NCBI RefSeq assembly: GCF_019904175.1
Contig: NZ_CP061913.1
Span: forward strand, 10,974,001 to 11,038,000
Length of the DNA: 64,000 bases
DNA from: Dactylosporangium vinaceum
Lineage (GTDB): Bacteria; Actinomycetota; Actinomycetes; Mycobacteriales; Micromonosporaceae
Direction: 5' to 3'
Below, piece by piece: positions 19,512 to 28,466 of this stretch. A model generated the notes under the pieces. It searched no databases, was not told the origin of the DNA, and saw only the letters and a list, made by a program, of their open reading frames with translations. The translations under genes were made by a program, and so were the position numbers. Numbering within the stretch: position 1 is the stretch's first letter; each line of letters opens with the position of its first letter.

Positions 19512-20795
19512 GGCGCGCAGGGCCAGCTTCGTGGCCGCCGTCGACAGCAGCGCGCCGATCGCGACCATGAACATGGCGACGAACCCGACAGCGCCCGACT
19601 GCGGCCCGACGTCGCTGAGCCCGCTCGCCCCCAGCGACCCGCTCGCCGCCCGGCTGACCAGCGCGAGCAGCGCCCCGGCCACCGGGCCGGCCAGCCCGGC
19701 CGCGCCGAGCAGCGCATACCAGGAGCGGTCGGGGTCGAGCCGCTGCGAGCGCCGGGCCAGCAGCCAGCCCGCGATCAGCGCGGCCAGCAGCGGCAGGCCG
19801 AGCAGCAGCGGCGCGTAGCCGGTGGCCGGCGTCGAGGGCAGACCGGCCAGCAGGGGTACCGCGGGCAAAGGGCCGACTGTCACGTGGGCCGCGCTGATGT
19901 ACGTCTCCGAGCCGATGGTGAAGCCGGGCCCCACCAGGTAGCTGGCCGTCCACGCGGTGACGTCCGGCGCAAAGAACCCGCACACCACGACCAGCCCGAT
20001 CTGCCCGGCGATGCCGGTGTGGTAGTCGTCGATGATCTGGCTGGCGTCGCCGCCGCTGAACGCGACAGCCATGCCCGTCGTCGCCGCCCCGGCGCCCAGC
20101 ACCAGCAGGGCCGCGACGGCCCCGGTCCGGGTGGCGTCGCGCAGCACCCGGGGTGTGCGGGAGGCCAGCCGGGCGATGCCGCGGGCCTCGGCGAACGCCC
20201 CGAGCAGGCCGCCGGCCAGGCCGAACGCGCCGAACGTCAGCGCCGCCCGGACGGCGGAGACCTCGACACCGCGGTGGTCGGCGATCAGCGCGGCCGCGGC
20301 GCCGAGCACGGCGTAGACGACCCCGACCCCGAGCCCGGCGCGCGCCGCCGGCCAGGGTGACCAGGGCCGGCCGCGGTGATGGGCCCGGGCGCCGATCGCC
20401 CGCGCGGTGTGCACGCCGGCCCGGTAGACCCGCCACGCGGCGATCACGGTGAGCCCGAGCGGGGCGAGACTGATCGGGCCGATGCCGGTCTGCAGGGGCA
20501 CCCAGTGCGCCAGCAGCCACCCGGCGAGGCCGAGGCGCAGCACCTCGGGCAGCGGGGCGTCGGCGCCGTCCATCGCGAACAGGCCCCAGACCACGAACAG
20601 GGTCGGCACCAGCGAGACGAGCGCCGCCCACAGCGAGTTGACCACCGCCGCCAGCGCGAGCGGGGCACGCCGGGCCGGGCGCTTGGCGGGGTCCTTGCCT
20701 CGCACCGCGCGCCGCTGGATCGGCAGCTTGACGGTCTCGCGGTCAGCGAGCCGGGTCTGCGCCCCCTCGTCCGGGTCTTCAGGGGTGGTCGGCAT
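19494..20795 (-). CDS. DUF6350 polytopic membrane protein
   Basis: A 433-residue protein with about ten membrane segments and a charged N-terminal tail of ~40 residues. Distinctive stretches are TLFVVWGLFAMDG, HWVPLQTGIGPISLAPLG, FGGGDASQIIDDYHTG-like (here FSGGDASQIIDDYHTG) and YLVGPGFTIGSETYIS, which match the DUF6350 family found next to sucCD or purNH in actinobacteria. Role unknown. I start it at ATG 20795; a TTG at 20813 is possible. Its stop lies inside the terminator hairpin of the facing gene. Confidence 0.87.
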   Translation of the reverse strand: MPTTPEDPDEGAQTRLADRETVKLPIQRRAVRGKDPAKRPARRAPLALAAVVNSLWAALVSLVPTLFVVWGLFAMDGADAPLPEVLRLGLAGWLLAHWVPLQTGIGPISLAPLGLTVIAAWRVYRAGVHTARAIGARAHHRGRPWSPWPAARAGLGVGVVYAVLGAAAALIADHRGVEVSAVRAALTFGAFGLAGGLLGAFAEARGIARLASRTPRVLRDATRTGAVAALLVLGAGAATTGMAVAFSGGDASQIIDDYHTGIAGQIGLVVVCGFFAPDVTAWTASYLVGPGFTIGSETYISAAHVTVGPLPAVPLLAGLPSTPATGYAPLLLGLPLLAALIAGWLLARRSQRLDPDRSWYALLGAAGLAGPVAGALLALVSRAASGSLGASGLSDVGPQSGAVGFVAMFMVAIGALLSTAATKLALRAKRARE

Positions 20796-20872
20796 CGCCT
20801 TGTACTCTGCCAAAGTCCGGACGGCCGGTCACTAACCCCGGCCGTCCGGACTGCTGGTCACGATGATTTTGT

Positions 20873-21760
<888 letters not shown>

Positions 21761-21765
21761 GGTCG

Positions 21766-22941
21766 TTACACCCCACTCGCTGCGAGCTCGGCGGCCCGGC
21801 GGGCGGCGCCGTCCATCGTGTCGACCCGCTCGATAAGCGGGTTGGCGGCCTCATCGAGGATGCGGCGGCCCTCCTCGGCGTTGTTGCCGTCGAGGCGGAC
21901 GACAAGCGGCTTGGTGACCGCCTCGCCCCGGTCCTTGAGCAGCTGCAGCGCCTGCACGATGCCGTTGGCCACCGCGTCGCAGGCGGTGATCCCGCCGAAC
22001 ACGTTGACGAAGACGCTCTTGACGGCCGGGTCGCCCAGCACGATCTCCAGGCCGTTGGCCATGACCTGGGCGCTGGCGCCGCCGCCGATGTCGAGGAAGT
22101 TGGCGGGCTTGCTGCCGAGGCCCTCGCCGGCGTACGCGACGACGTCCAGGGTCGACATGACCAGGCCCGCGCCGTTGCCGATGATGCCGACGTTGCCGTC
22201 GAGCTTCACGTAGTTGAGGTTCTTCTCCTTGGCCGCCTGCTCCAGCGGGTCGGCCGCGGCCTTGTCCTCGAGCTCCGCGTGCTCCGACTGGCGGAAGTCG
22301 GCGTTGGCGTCGAGGGTGACCTTGGCGTCGAGGCAGAGCACGGTGCCGTCGGGGGTCTTGGCCAGCGGGTTGACCTCGACGAGCGTGGCGTCCTCGGCGA
22401 CGAACGCCTGCCACAGCTTGACCGCGATCGACACGACCTGGTCGGCGACGTCGGCCGGGAACTTCGCCTGCTCGACGATCTGCCGGGCGAGCGCCTCGTC
22501 GACACCCTTCGCCGCGTCGATGGCGACCTTTGCCACCTTCTCCGGGGCGTCGTGCGCGACGGTCTCGATCTCCATGCCGCCGGCGACGCTGGCGATGCAC
22601 AGGAACGTGCGGTTCGCGCGGTCGAGCAGGTAGGAGAAGTAGTACTCCTCGGCGATGTCGGCCGTGGTGGTGACCATCACCTTGTGGACCGTGTGGCCCT
22701 TGATGTCCATGCCGAGGATGTTGGTCGCGTGGGTGGTCGCCTCGTCGGCGTTCTCCGCGAGCTTGACGCCGCCGGCCTTACCGCGGCCCCCGACCTTCAC
22801 CTGGGCTTTGATGACGACCCGGCCGCCGAGTTCTTCGGCGATCGCCCGGGCCTCTTCCGGGGTCTCGGCGACACCGCCGCCCAGCACGGGCAGCCCGTGC
22901 TTGGCGAAGAGGGCGCGCCCCTGGTACTCGTACAGGTCCAC
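21766..22941 (-). CDS. sucC: Succinate-CoA ligase beta subunit
   Basis: The ATP-grasp subunit of succinyl-CoA synthetase. GTG 22941 gives VDLYEYQGRALFAKHGLPV, the standard N-terminus, and 391 residues; further upstream the open frame has no homology. KAQVKVGGRGKAGGVKL is the nucleotide-binding part, VEVNPLAKTPDG carries metal ligands, and NFLDIGGGAS and FVNVFGGITACD form the subunit interface near the phospho-His. First gene of sucCD. The 445-base gap upstream (22942-23386) holds a hairpin at 23251 and no gene that I can see. Confidence 0.97.
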   Translation of the reverse strand: MDLYEYQGRALFAKHGLPVLGGGVAETPEEARAIAEELGGRVVIKAQVKVGGRGKAGGVKLAENADEATTHATNILGMDIKGHTVHKVMVTTTADIAEEYYFSYLLDRANRTFLCIASVAGGMEIETVAHDAPEKVAKVAIDAAKGVDEALARQIVEQAKFPADVADQVVSIAVKLWQAFVAEDATLVEVNPLAKTPDGTVLCLDAKVTLDANADFRQSEHAELEDKAAADPLEQAAKEKNLNYVKLDGNVGIIGNGAGLVMSTLDVVAYAGEGLGSKPANFLDIGGGASAQVMANGLEIVLGDPAVKSVFVNVFGGITACDAVANGIVQALQLLKDRGEAVTKPLVVRLDGNNAEEGRRILDEAANPLIERVDTMDGAARRAAELAASGV

Positions 22942-23250
22942 AGTTGGTCCCGTTCCGTCAACCGTGCCGCCTGCCCCATCGCGAGGACGGCTCAACGATC
23001 GCAGCCTAACCACGGCCTCACCCGCCGGCACCGCGCGGGTTGCCGATGTGCCCCATTCCACTCTCTGTGACGTTTTCGCCGCTCTGTTTGCACTTCCAGG
23101 TGACACGCGAGTGATCGCGTAACCGCCCCGGCGGACCGTCGTTGAGAGCAGTGTCGGCCCGCCCACGGGAAAACCTGGGGGCGCGGCCGGCACCAGAAAC
23201 GGCCGATGCCCTGTCGGTCGAGGGGTGGCGGCGGGGCATCGTGCGATAGA

Positions 23251-23283
23251 GGGGCCGGACGTGTGAGGGGTGCGTCCGGCCCC
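23251..23283 (-). terminator. Hairpin terminator after the B12-binding mutase gene
   Basis: GGGGCCGGACG (23251-23261) and CGTCCGGCCCC (23273-23283) are a perfect 11-bp inverted repeat with an 11-base loop. It lies 104-136 bases past the stop of the minus-strand gene at 23387 and ahead of sucC. No T-run is present, so termination is inferred from stem strength and position. Confidence 0.6.
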
Positions 23284-23386
23284 TCCCCCTGTCTTCATTC
23301 AGGCGGGGGAGCGAGCTCCACCCGCACCCCCCTCAAGCTGACCCGAATCCCTGCGGGAAACCGAATTACTTGTCGCTGACGCGCGT

Positions 23387-23785
23387 CTATTCGGCCGCCA
23401 GATTCTTTTGCGCCCAGTCGACGATCGACTGCGTCGTGGCGCCCGGGGTGAAGATGGCGGCGACACCCAGCTCCTCGAGCTCGGGCAGGTCCTCGTCCGG
23501 GATGATCCCGCCGCCGAACACGGTGACGTCGGCGGCGCCCCGCTCGGCCAGCAGCTCGATGACCCGCCGGAACAGGGTCATGTGGGCGCCCGACAGCACC
23601 GACAGGCCGACGGCGTCGGCGTCCTCCTGGATCGCGGTCTCCACGATCTGCTCAGGCGTCTGGTGCAGGCCGGTGTAGATGACCTCCATACCGGCGTCGC
23701 GCAGGGCCCGGGCGACGATCTTGACTCCTCGGTCGTGCCCGTCGAGTCCAGGCTTGGCGATGACGACGCGGGTCCGCGCGCTCAT
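23387..23785 (-). CDS. Cobalamin-binding subunit of methylmalonyl-CoA mutase-type enzyme
   Basis: A stand-alone 132-residue B12-binding domain. It has the diagnostic KPGLDGHDRGVKIVA (DxHxxG, His17 ligating cobalt), IYTGLHQTPEQIV, the SVLSGAHMTLF loop and VFGGGIIPDEDLPEL. In this family such small subunits pair with a separate catalytic subunit to form an acyl-CoA mutase (methylmalonyl-, ethylmalonyl- or isobutyryl-CoA type), giving or using succinyl-CoA; sucCD next door would fit. The large subunit is not in the window. ATG 23785 has GGAAGGA upstream. Confidence 0.9.
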   Translation of the reverse strand: MSARTRVVIAKPGLDGHDRGVKIVARALRDAGMEVIYTGLHQTPEQIVETAIQEDADAVGLSVLSGAHMTLFRRVIELLAERGAADVTVFGGGIIPDEDLPELEELGVAAIFTPGATTQSIVDWAQKNLAAE

Positions 23786-23999
23786 CCTCACGGTCCTTCC
23801 CGGCCGTTCGTGGCGGCCACAGTCAGGCGACACCGCACCGTTGCGGCGATCTCAGCCGAAGGTACCGCAGCTCTATCGGGTTTATCGGGGACCGACGCAA
23901 CGACCGCATCACAGCACGGTTACGCACAACCAACCCGGCGGGCATAAACGCGCACGTGAATCGGCGCGGCGCTTGTGCAAAAGATTCGGAGGTGTCTAC

Positions 24000-24023
24000 G
24001 GTGACGATCGGCTCAAACGCTTG
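24000..24023 (+). other. Possible 7-codon leader reading frame before the M23 gene
   Basis: GTG 24000 opens a seven-codon frame (VTIGSNA, then TGA at 24021) with a good ribosome site, TTCGGAGG, seven bases before it. The same TTCGGAGG reappears before the M23 gene GTG at 24082, so leader and gene share a short repeated initiation region. There is no run of one amino acid. It may simply be chance. Confidence 0.25.
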
Positions 24024-24081
24024 ATGACTTCTTTTCGCAATTGTACCGCCAATCAGTCGCCAAATCTTTCGGAGGTTCGCG

Positions 24082-24762
24082 GTGCCCTCAGCAACCCAGC
24101 GCGCGAACTATCGGGGCCGGCGGCGTATGGAGAATCGGCGCAGCCGATTCCTGGCGGTGCTGACAACGGCGGTCGTCGCGTCCGGGGTTGTCGCAATGGG
24201 CACGGCCACGACGCTGCCCGACCCGCACACCGACGGCCTGACGATGGAGTCGGCCGGCAACTACGGCGACATCACCACCCGTTCGGGCGAGCGAGCCTCA
24301 CGCGGCGACGCGAAGACCACGCTCTCCACGGCCAACCAGCCGGCGCCCGACGTGTGGATCCTGCCGCTGCACAACTACACGCTCACCTCGTTCTACGGCG
24401 AGCGCTGGGGCCGCCTGCACCCCGGCGTCGACCTGGGCGCCGCCACGGGCACCCCATTCGTCGCCGCCGCCGCGGGCAAGGTCATCCTGTGCCGCTGGAA
24501 CGCCGGCTACGGCAACAACGTCATGATCGACCACGGCGGCGGCATCGTCACCGTCTACGGCCACGCCTCCAAGCTCCTGTGCAAGGAGGGCCAGCAGGTC
24601 AAGGCCGGCGACCGGCTGGCGCTGGTCGGCAACACGGGCCACTCGTTCGGCTCCCACCTCCACTTCGAGGTGCGCGACAACGACAAACCGATCGAACCCC
24701 TGGCCTTCATGCGCAAACACGGCGTCGACATCCAGCAGCACACCGAGGCCATCTACTCATAG
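24082..24762 (+). CDS. Secreted M23 family metallopeptidase
   Basis: A peptidoglycan endopeptidase of the LytM type. The 226-residue protein starts at GTG 24082 after CGGAGG; ATG 24127 is an alternative. A basic N-terminus (RRRMENRRSRF) and a hydrophobic stretch (LAVLTTAVVASGVVAMG) form a signal peptide or membrane anchor. The catalytic domain (residues ~95-215) has LTSFYGERWGRLHPGVD with the zinc ligands His and Asp (HxxxD), and GSHLHFEVR with the HxH pair. No LysM or SPOR domain. The 296-base region upstream (23786-24081) has no other gene but carries a repeated initiation motif. Likely acts in cell-wall remodelling. Confidence 0.92.
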   Translation: MPSATQRANYRGRRRMENRRSRFLAVLTTAVVASGVVAMGTATTLPDPHTDGLTMESAGNYGDITTRSGERASRGDAKTTLSTANQPAPDVWILPLHNYTLTSFYGERWGRLHPGVDLGAATGTPFVAAAAGKVILCRWNAGYGNNVMIDHGGGIVTVYGHASKLLCKEGQQVKAGDRLALVGNTGHSFGSHLHFEVRDNDKPIEPLAFMRKHGVDIQQHTEAIYS

Positions 24763-24906
24763 CCTTTTTCAGGTTTCACATTTCTGCGCGACCGGCCTTT
24801 CGAGCTCAGCTTCACGCCTTTAGCGCCCACCTTTCCCGGCCCCACCTTTCCGCGCTCACTTCTCCGCTTCCCGACCCGCCGCGGACGCAATAGAGACACA
24901 GTGGCG

Positions 24907-25185
24907 CCAGGCTCTCGAAAGACACTCGAGCGCCGGTACCTTCCGGGACGCTCCAGCCCCAGGCTTTCGAAAGGCGTTGCAACGCCGAGCCTTCAGAGGC
25001 CGCTCCAGCATCGACCTCTTGAAAGCGCGACGACGCCGGGTCTAAGGGCCACTACGAGACCGGGTCCTCGACGAGCGCTCCAGCACCAGGCCCTCGACAT
25101 GCGCTGCAACACCGGGCCATCAAGGGCGCTACAACGCCAGGTTCTCAGAGGCGCGCCGGCGCCGGGCTTTTCCGGGACCCACGGA
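24907..25185. repeat. Degenerate 26-27-bp tandem repeat, about ten units
   Basis: Units follow the pattern CCAGGCTCTCGAAAGxCGCT followed by CxAxCGC. They can be followed by eye from the M23 side to ~25185, e.g. CAGGCTTTCGAAAGGCGTT at 24960, CAGGCCCTCGACATGCGCT at 25088 and CGGGCCATCAAGGGCGCT at 25114. No frame through it has a start with a ribosome site or a domain. It occupies the convergent gap between the M23 gene and pcrA; the flanks 24763-24906 and 25186-25346 show nothing recognisable. Confidence 0.6.
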
Positions 25186-25346
25186 CGCCGAAGGGAGACG
25201 CCCCGGCGTCGACCGGTGTCTCGCGGGAGGAGCGGTCGCAAGCCCCACGGACCCGAGCAATGCAATTGCTCCGCTTTGTCATGAAGCTCTGCCAGAAGCT
25301 CGCTCGTCAAGGCTTCGACCTACTCCCCGCTTCGGCCCATCCCTCA

Positions 25347-25433
25347 CTGCGGCCGATCGCGCGGCTGCGGCCGATCGCGCGGCTGCGGCAGGGCGTTCGC
25401 TGCGGCCGGGCGTTCGCTGCGGCAGGACGTTCG
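25347..25433. repeat. Short 17/18-bp tandem repeat array next to pcrA stop
   Basis: Two identical 18-base units CTGCGGCCGATCGCGCGG (25347-25364, 25365-25382) are followed by three 17-base units CTGCGGCxGGxCGTTCG (25383-25433). The array ends six bases from the pcrA stop codon. Unit length matches that of the 17-bp array at 13712, but the sequence differs. Confidence 0.75.
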
Positions 25434-25439
25434 GCGCCG

Positions 25440-27839
25440 CTACAGCTTCTCGATCGCCGCGTGCCTCAGCACCAGCCACACCACCTGATCGCCGAAGTCG
25501 ATCTGGGCCTGGGCCCGCGGCCCGGCGCCCTCGACCGCCAGCACCCGGCCGAGCCCGTAGCGCTGGTGGTTGACGCGGTCGCCGACGGCGAAGTTGGGGA
25601 CCTCGCGCTGCAGCTCGCTGGCCGTGGACAGCTTGGACGGGTCGAGGCCCAGCTTGGCCGCCAGCTGCGCGGCCTTGGGCGTGTTGCCGACGAACGACGA
25701 GGTGCGCGACTGGGTGGCGCCCGACGAGCGGCCGCCGACGCCGGCGCGGCCGGACCAGCTCGTGTACGCGGCGTCGGTGCGCTCCCAGCGGACAAGCTCC
25801 GGGGGGAGCTCCTCCAGGAAGCGCGACGGCGGGTTGTAGGAGGGGGCGCCCCACGCGGAGCGGGTCACGGCGCGGGAGATGTAGAGGCGCTGGCGAGCCC
25901 GGGTGATGCCGACGTAGGCCAGGCGGCGCTCCTCCTCCAGCTCCTTCTTGTCGCTCATCGCGCGCTGGTGCGGGAAGATGCTGTCCTCGAGGCCGGTGAG
26001 GAAGACGACCGGGAACTCGAGGCCCTTCGCGGTGTGCAGGGTCATGAGCGTGACGACGCCCGTGTGGTCGGGGTCGTCGGACGGGATCTGGTCGGCGTCG
26101 GCGACGAGGGAGACCTGCTCCAGGAAGCCGGCGACGCTCGGGGGCGGCGCGACGGTGGCGTCGCCCTGCTCGGCCGCGACTGCGATGGTGGCCTCGGCGC
26201 GCTCGGTGTATTCGCGGGCGACGCTGACGAGCTCCTGGAGGTTTTCGACGCGGCCGGCCTCCTGCGGGTCGGTGCTCTCCTCGATCTCGGCGAGGTAGCC
26301 GGAGCGATCGAGGGCGGCCTCGAGGACCTCCTCGGGCATCGCCGTCGTGGCCAGGGTGCGCAGGTCGTCGAGCAGCGCCACGAACTCGTTTATCGCGTTG
26401 ACGGCGCGGGTGGAGATGCCGGGGGCCTCGCTCGCCCGGCGCAGGGCGGCGCCGAAGGAGATGCGGTCGCGGCTCGCGAGGGCCTCGACGCACGCCTCGG
26501 CCCGGTCGCCGATGCCGCGGCGCGGGGTGTTGAGGACGCGGCGCACGCTCACCGTGTCGTCCTCGTTGGCCACGGCCCGCAGGTATGCCAGCGCGTCGCG
26601 GACCTCCTTGCGCTCGTAGAAGCGGACACCACCGACGACCTTGTAGGGCAGGCCGAACCGGATGAACATCTCCTCGAACACGCGGGACTGCGCGTTGGTG
26701 CGGTAGAACACCGCGACGTCGGCCGGGCGGACGCCCTCGTTGTCGGAGAGCCGGTCGATCTCGCGGGCCACCCAGTCGGCCTCGGCGTGCTCGGTGTCGG
26801 CGACGTAGCCGACGATCTGCTCGCCCTCGCCCTGGTCGCTCCACAGCCGCTTCGGCTTGCGCTCGGTGTTGCGGCCGATCACGGAGTTGGCCGCGGACAG
26901 GATCGTCTGGGTGGAGCGGTAGTTCTGCTCCAGCAGGATCGTGCGGGCGTTGGGGTAGTCGCGCTCGAACTCCAGGATGTTGCGGATCGTCGCGCCGCGG
27001 AAGGCGTAGATCGACTGGTCGGCGTCGCCCACCACGCAGAGCTCGCCGGTGTCGCCGACCAGCTCCTTCACCAGCATGTACTGCGCGTGGTTGGTGTCCT
27101 GGTATTCGTCGACGAGCACGTGCCGGAAGCGCCGGCGGTAGCTCTCGGCGACCTCCGGGTGGCTCTGCAGCAGGTGGACCACCCGCATGATCAGATCGTC
27201 GAAGTCGAGCGCGTGGGCCTCGGTGAGACGCTGCTGGTACAGCGTGTACGCCTCCGCCAGCGCCCGCTCGGCCGGCCCCTTGGCGGTGCCGGCGAACTTC
27301 TCGGGATCTATGAGCTCGTTCTTCAGGTTCGACACCTGCGTCGCCAGGCCCCGGGCCGGGTAGCGCTTCGGGTCGAGGTCCAGCTCCCGGGCGACGAGCT
27401 GCATGAGCCGGCGCGAGTCGTCGGCGTCGTAGATCGAGAACGTCGACTTGAGCCCCGCGTGGTCGTGCTCGTTGCGCAGGATCCGCACGCAGGCCGAGTG
27501 GAACGTGGACACCCACATCAGCCGGGCGCGGTTGCCCACCAGCTTGGCGACCCGCTCCTTCATCTCGCCGGCGGCCTTGTTGGTGAACGTGATCGCGATG
27601 ATCTCGCCCGGGTGCACGTGGCGCGCGGCCAGCAGGTAGGCGATCCGGCTCGTCAGCACCTTCGTCTTGCCGGACCCGGCGCCGGCCACGATGAGCAGCG
27701 GCTGCCCCTCGTGCGTCACCGCGTCGCGCTGGGGGCCGTTGAGCCCGTCCAGCAGGTCGCGCATCGGAGGTCGGGCGGGCACCGCCGGAGCTTCGGGCTG
27801 CGGCGGGCGAGACTGAGGTACTTCGAAGAGAGCATGCAT
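25440..27839 (-). CDS. pcrA: ATP-dependent DNA helicase PcrA/UvrD
   Basis: A 3'-5' SF1A helicase for repair and for clearing replication blocks. Starting at the ATG that gives MHALFEVPQ, it has 799 residues, normal for actinobacterial PcrA (UvrD1). All helicase motifs are present: GLNGPQRDAV (Q motif), AGAGSGKTKVL (Walker A), DEYQDTN (motif II), GDADQSIYAFRGA (III), LEQNYRST (IV), TLHTAKGLEFPVV (V) and VGITRARQRLY (VI). The C-terminus carries the PcrA RNA-polymerase-binding module VGDRVNHQRYGLGRVLAVEG. It is divergent from the chorismate mutase operon; the 144-base gap holds both promoters. Confidence 0.97.
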   Translation of the reverse strand: MHALFEVPQSRPPQPEAPAVPARPPMRDLLDGLNGPQRDAVTHEGQPLLIVAGAGSGKTKVLTSRIAYLLAARHVHPGEIIAITFTNKAAGEMKERVAKLVGNRARLMWVSTFHSACVRILRNEHDHAGLKSTFSIYDADDSRRLMQLVARELDLDPKRYPARGLATQVSNLKNELIDPEKFAGTAKGPAERALAEAYTLYQQRLTEAHALDFDDLIMRVVHLLQSHPEVAESYRRRFRHVLVDEYQDTNHAQYMLVKELVGDTGELCVVGDADQSIYAFRGATIRNILEFERDYPNARTILLEQNYRSTQTILSAANSVIGRNTERKPKRLWSDQGEGEQIVGYVADTEHAEADWVAREIDRLSDNEGVRPADVAVFYRTNAQSRVFEEMFIRFGLPYKVVGGVRFYERKEVRDALAYLRAVANEDDTVSVRRVLNTPRRGIGDRAEACVEALASRDRISFGAALRRASEAPGISTRAVNAINEFVALLDDLRTLATTAMPEEVLEAALDRSGYLAEIEESTDPQEAGRVENLQELVSVAREYTERAEATIAVAAEQGDATVAPPPSVAGFLEQVSLVADADQIPSDDPDHTGVVTLMTLHTAKGLEFPVVFLTGLEDSIFPHQRAMSDKKELEEERRLAYVGITRARQRLYISRAVTRSAWGAPSYNPPSRFLEELPPELVRWERTDAAYTSWSGRAGVGGRSSGATQSRTSSFVGNTPKAAQLAAKLGLDPSKLSTASELQREVPNFAVGDRVNHQRYGLGRVLAVEGAGPRAQAQIDFGDQVVWLVLRHAAIEKL

Positions 27840-27946
27840 CGCAGGCGCGACTCTACGCCGCCGGTGTGACAGTTTCCGGGGCGCGACACCCCTTGCGGTT
27901 CGTACGGGTGGCCGAAAACCGACGCGTCCCAAGTTTCGGCAACGTC

Positions 27947-27976
27947 TTTCCGGTCGCCTGGGCGCCGTGCCATACT
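27947..27976 (+). promoter_or_regulatory. Predicted promoter of the aroQ leader
   Basis: A -10 box CATACT (27971-27976; five of six matches to TATACT) lies behind a weak -35 TTCCGG (27948-27953) at 17 bases. Seven bases separate the -10 from GTG 27984, so transcription would begin at or next to that GTG and the leader would be translated leaderless, which is frequent in actinobacteria. The position is inference from sequence only. Confidence 0.55.
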
Positions 27977-27983
27977 CGGCTAC

Positions 27984-28049
27984 GTGATCGAGCGGGCGCG
28001 CTACTTTTTTTACGGCTACCGGAGTCCGGCAGCCGTAGGTCGCGCCTGA
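27984..28049 (+). CDS. Aromatic leader peptide (21 residues) upstream of chorismate mutase
   Basis: GTG 27984 opens a 21-codon frame ending TGA at 28047-28049. Residues 7-12 are Tyr-Phe-Phe-Tyr-Gly-Tyr (28002-28019): five aromatic codons in six, two of them the rare-in-this-genome TTT. The peptide begins MIERARYFFYGY and ends at AVGRA. It sits between a predicted promoter and a set of alternative RNA hairpins, in front of a gene of Phe/Tyr synthesis, which is the layout of a pheA-type attenuator leader. No Shine-Dalgarno site is seen; the predicted start of transcription falls on the GTG, so leaderless translation is expected. The aromatic codons are direct sequence fact; function is inferred. 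Confidence 0.72.
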   Translation: MIERARYFFYGYRSPAAVGRA

Positions 28050-28090
28050 TCGCAAAACCTACCGACGCCCCGGGCTCCGAGCCCGGGGCG
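28011..28090 (+). promoter_or_regulatory. Ribosome-mediated attenuator (pause, antiterminator and terminator hairpins)
   Basis: Three competing pairings are visible. Hairpin 1:2: 28011-28017 with 28031-28037 (seven pairs) plus 28019-28022 with 28026-28029; its left arm covers the last two Tyr codons. Terminator 3:4: CGCCCCGGGC (28066-28075) with GCCCGGGGCG (28081-28090), ten pairs, loop TCCGA, weak T content after it. Antiterminator 2:3: GGAGTCCGG (28021-28029) with CCGGGCTCC (28070-28078), nine pairs including one G-U. A ribosome stalled on the aromatic codons would block arm 1, free arm 2 and so favour 2:3 over the terminator. This is the trp/phe attenuation scheme; the mechanism is inference from base pairing. 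Confidence 0.68.
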
Positions 28091-28144
28091 TTCGCGTTCC
28101 CGGGGCCGGAGGCACCAGGCCCGAAACACAAGGGACGAGCAGAA

Positions 28145-28429
28145 ATGGTCACCACCACCATGGAGCAGCAGCAGCCCGCCGCCACCCCGGACGAGCACAT
28201 TCAAGGTCTGCGACAGCGCATCGACGAGATTGACTCCGCCATCGTGGCTCTCTGGAAAGAGCGCGCCGCGATCTCCCAGGAGGTCGGCAAGACCCGCGTC
28301 GCCGCCGGTGGCACCCGTCTCGTCCTCTCCCGCGAGCGCGAGATCCTCGAGCGCTTCTCCCAGGACCTCGGCGCCGACGGCACCCAGCTCGCTCTGCTCA
28401 TCCTGCGCGCGGGCCGCGGACCGCTGTAG
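28145..28429 (+). CDS. aroQ: Chorismate mutase (AroQ class)
   Basis: Converts chorismate to prephenate, the branch point to Phe and Tyr. ATG 28145 follows AAGGGA by about nine bases and gives 94 residues, an intracellular AroQ-fold three-helix protein. Motifs: GLRQRIDEIDSAIVALWKER (N-terminal helix with the catalytic Arg), ISQEVGKTR with the catalytic Lys, and REREILERFSQDLG. No signal peptide, so not the secreted type; no fused DAHP synthase or prephenate dehydratase. The 'aroQ' name here means the chorismate mutase class, not dehydroquinase. An attenuator with an aromatic leader peptide lies directly upstream, implying control by charged tRNA-Tyr/Phe. Confidence 0.88.
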   Translation: MVTTTMEQQQPAATPDEHIQGLRQRIDEIDSAIVALWKERAAISQEVGKTRVAAGGTRLVLSREREILERFSQDLGADGTQLALLILRAGRGPL

Positions 28430-28466
28430 CGGCGGACGGGTCGCGGCAAGCGGTACAAATAGGAAC

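Noticed and set aside
23870..24080. Cyclic-di-AMP (ydaO) riboswitch before the M23 peptidase, as in many actinobacteria
   Set aside because: I could not find the conserved ydaO blocks in this stretch.
25260..27869. Long plus-strand open frame opposite pcrA
   Set aside because: Antisense shadow caused by high GC; the minus strand encodes a complete PcrA with every helicase motif.
27984..28145. T-box or riboswitch for the chorismate mutase leader
   Set aside because: No T-box sequence or specifier loop is seen, while a translated aromatic reading frame and overlapping arms explain the region better.
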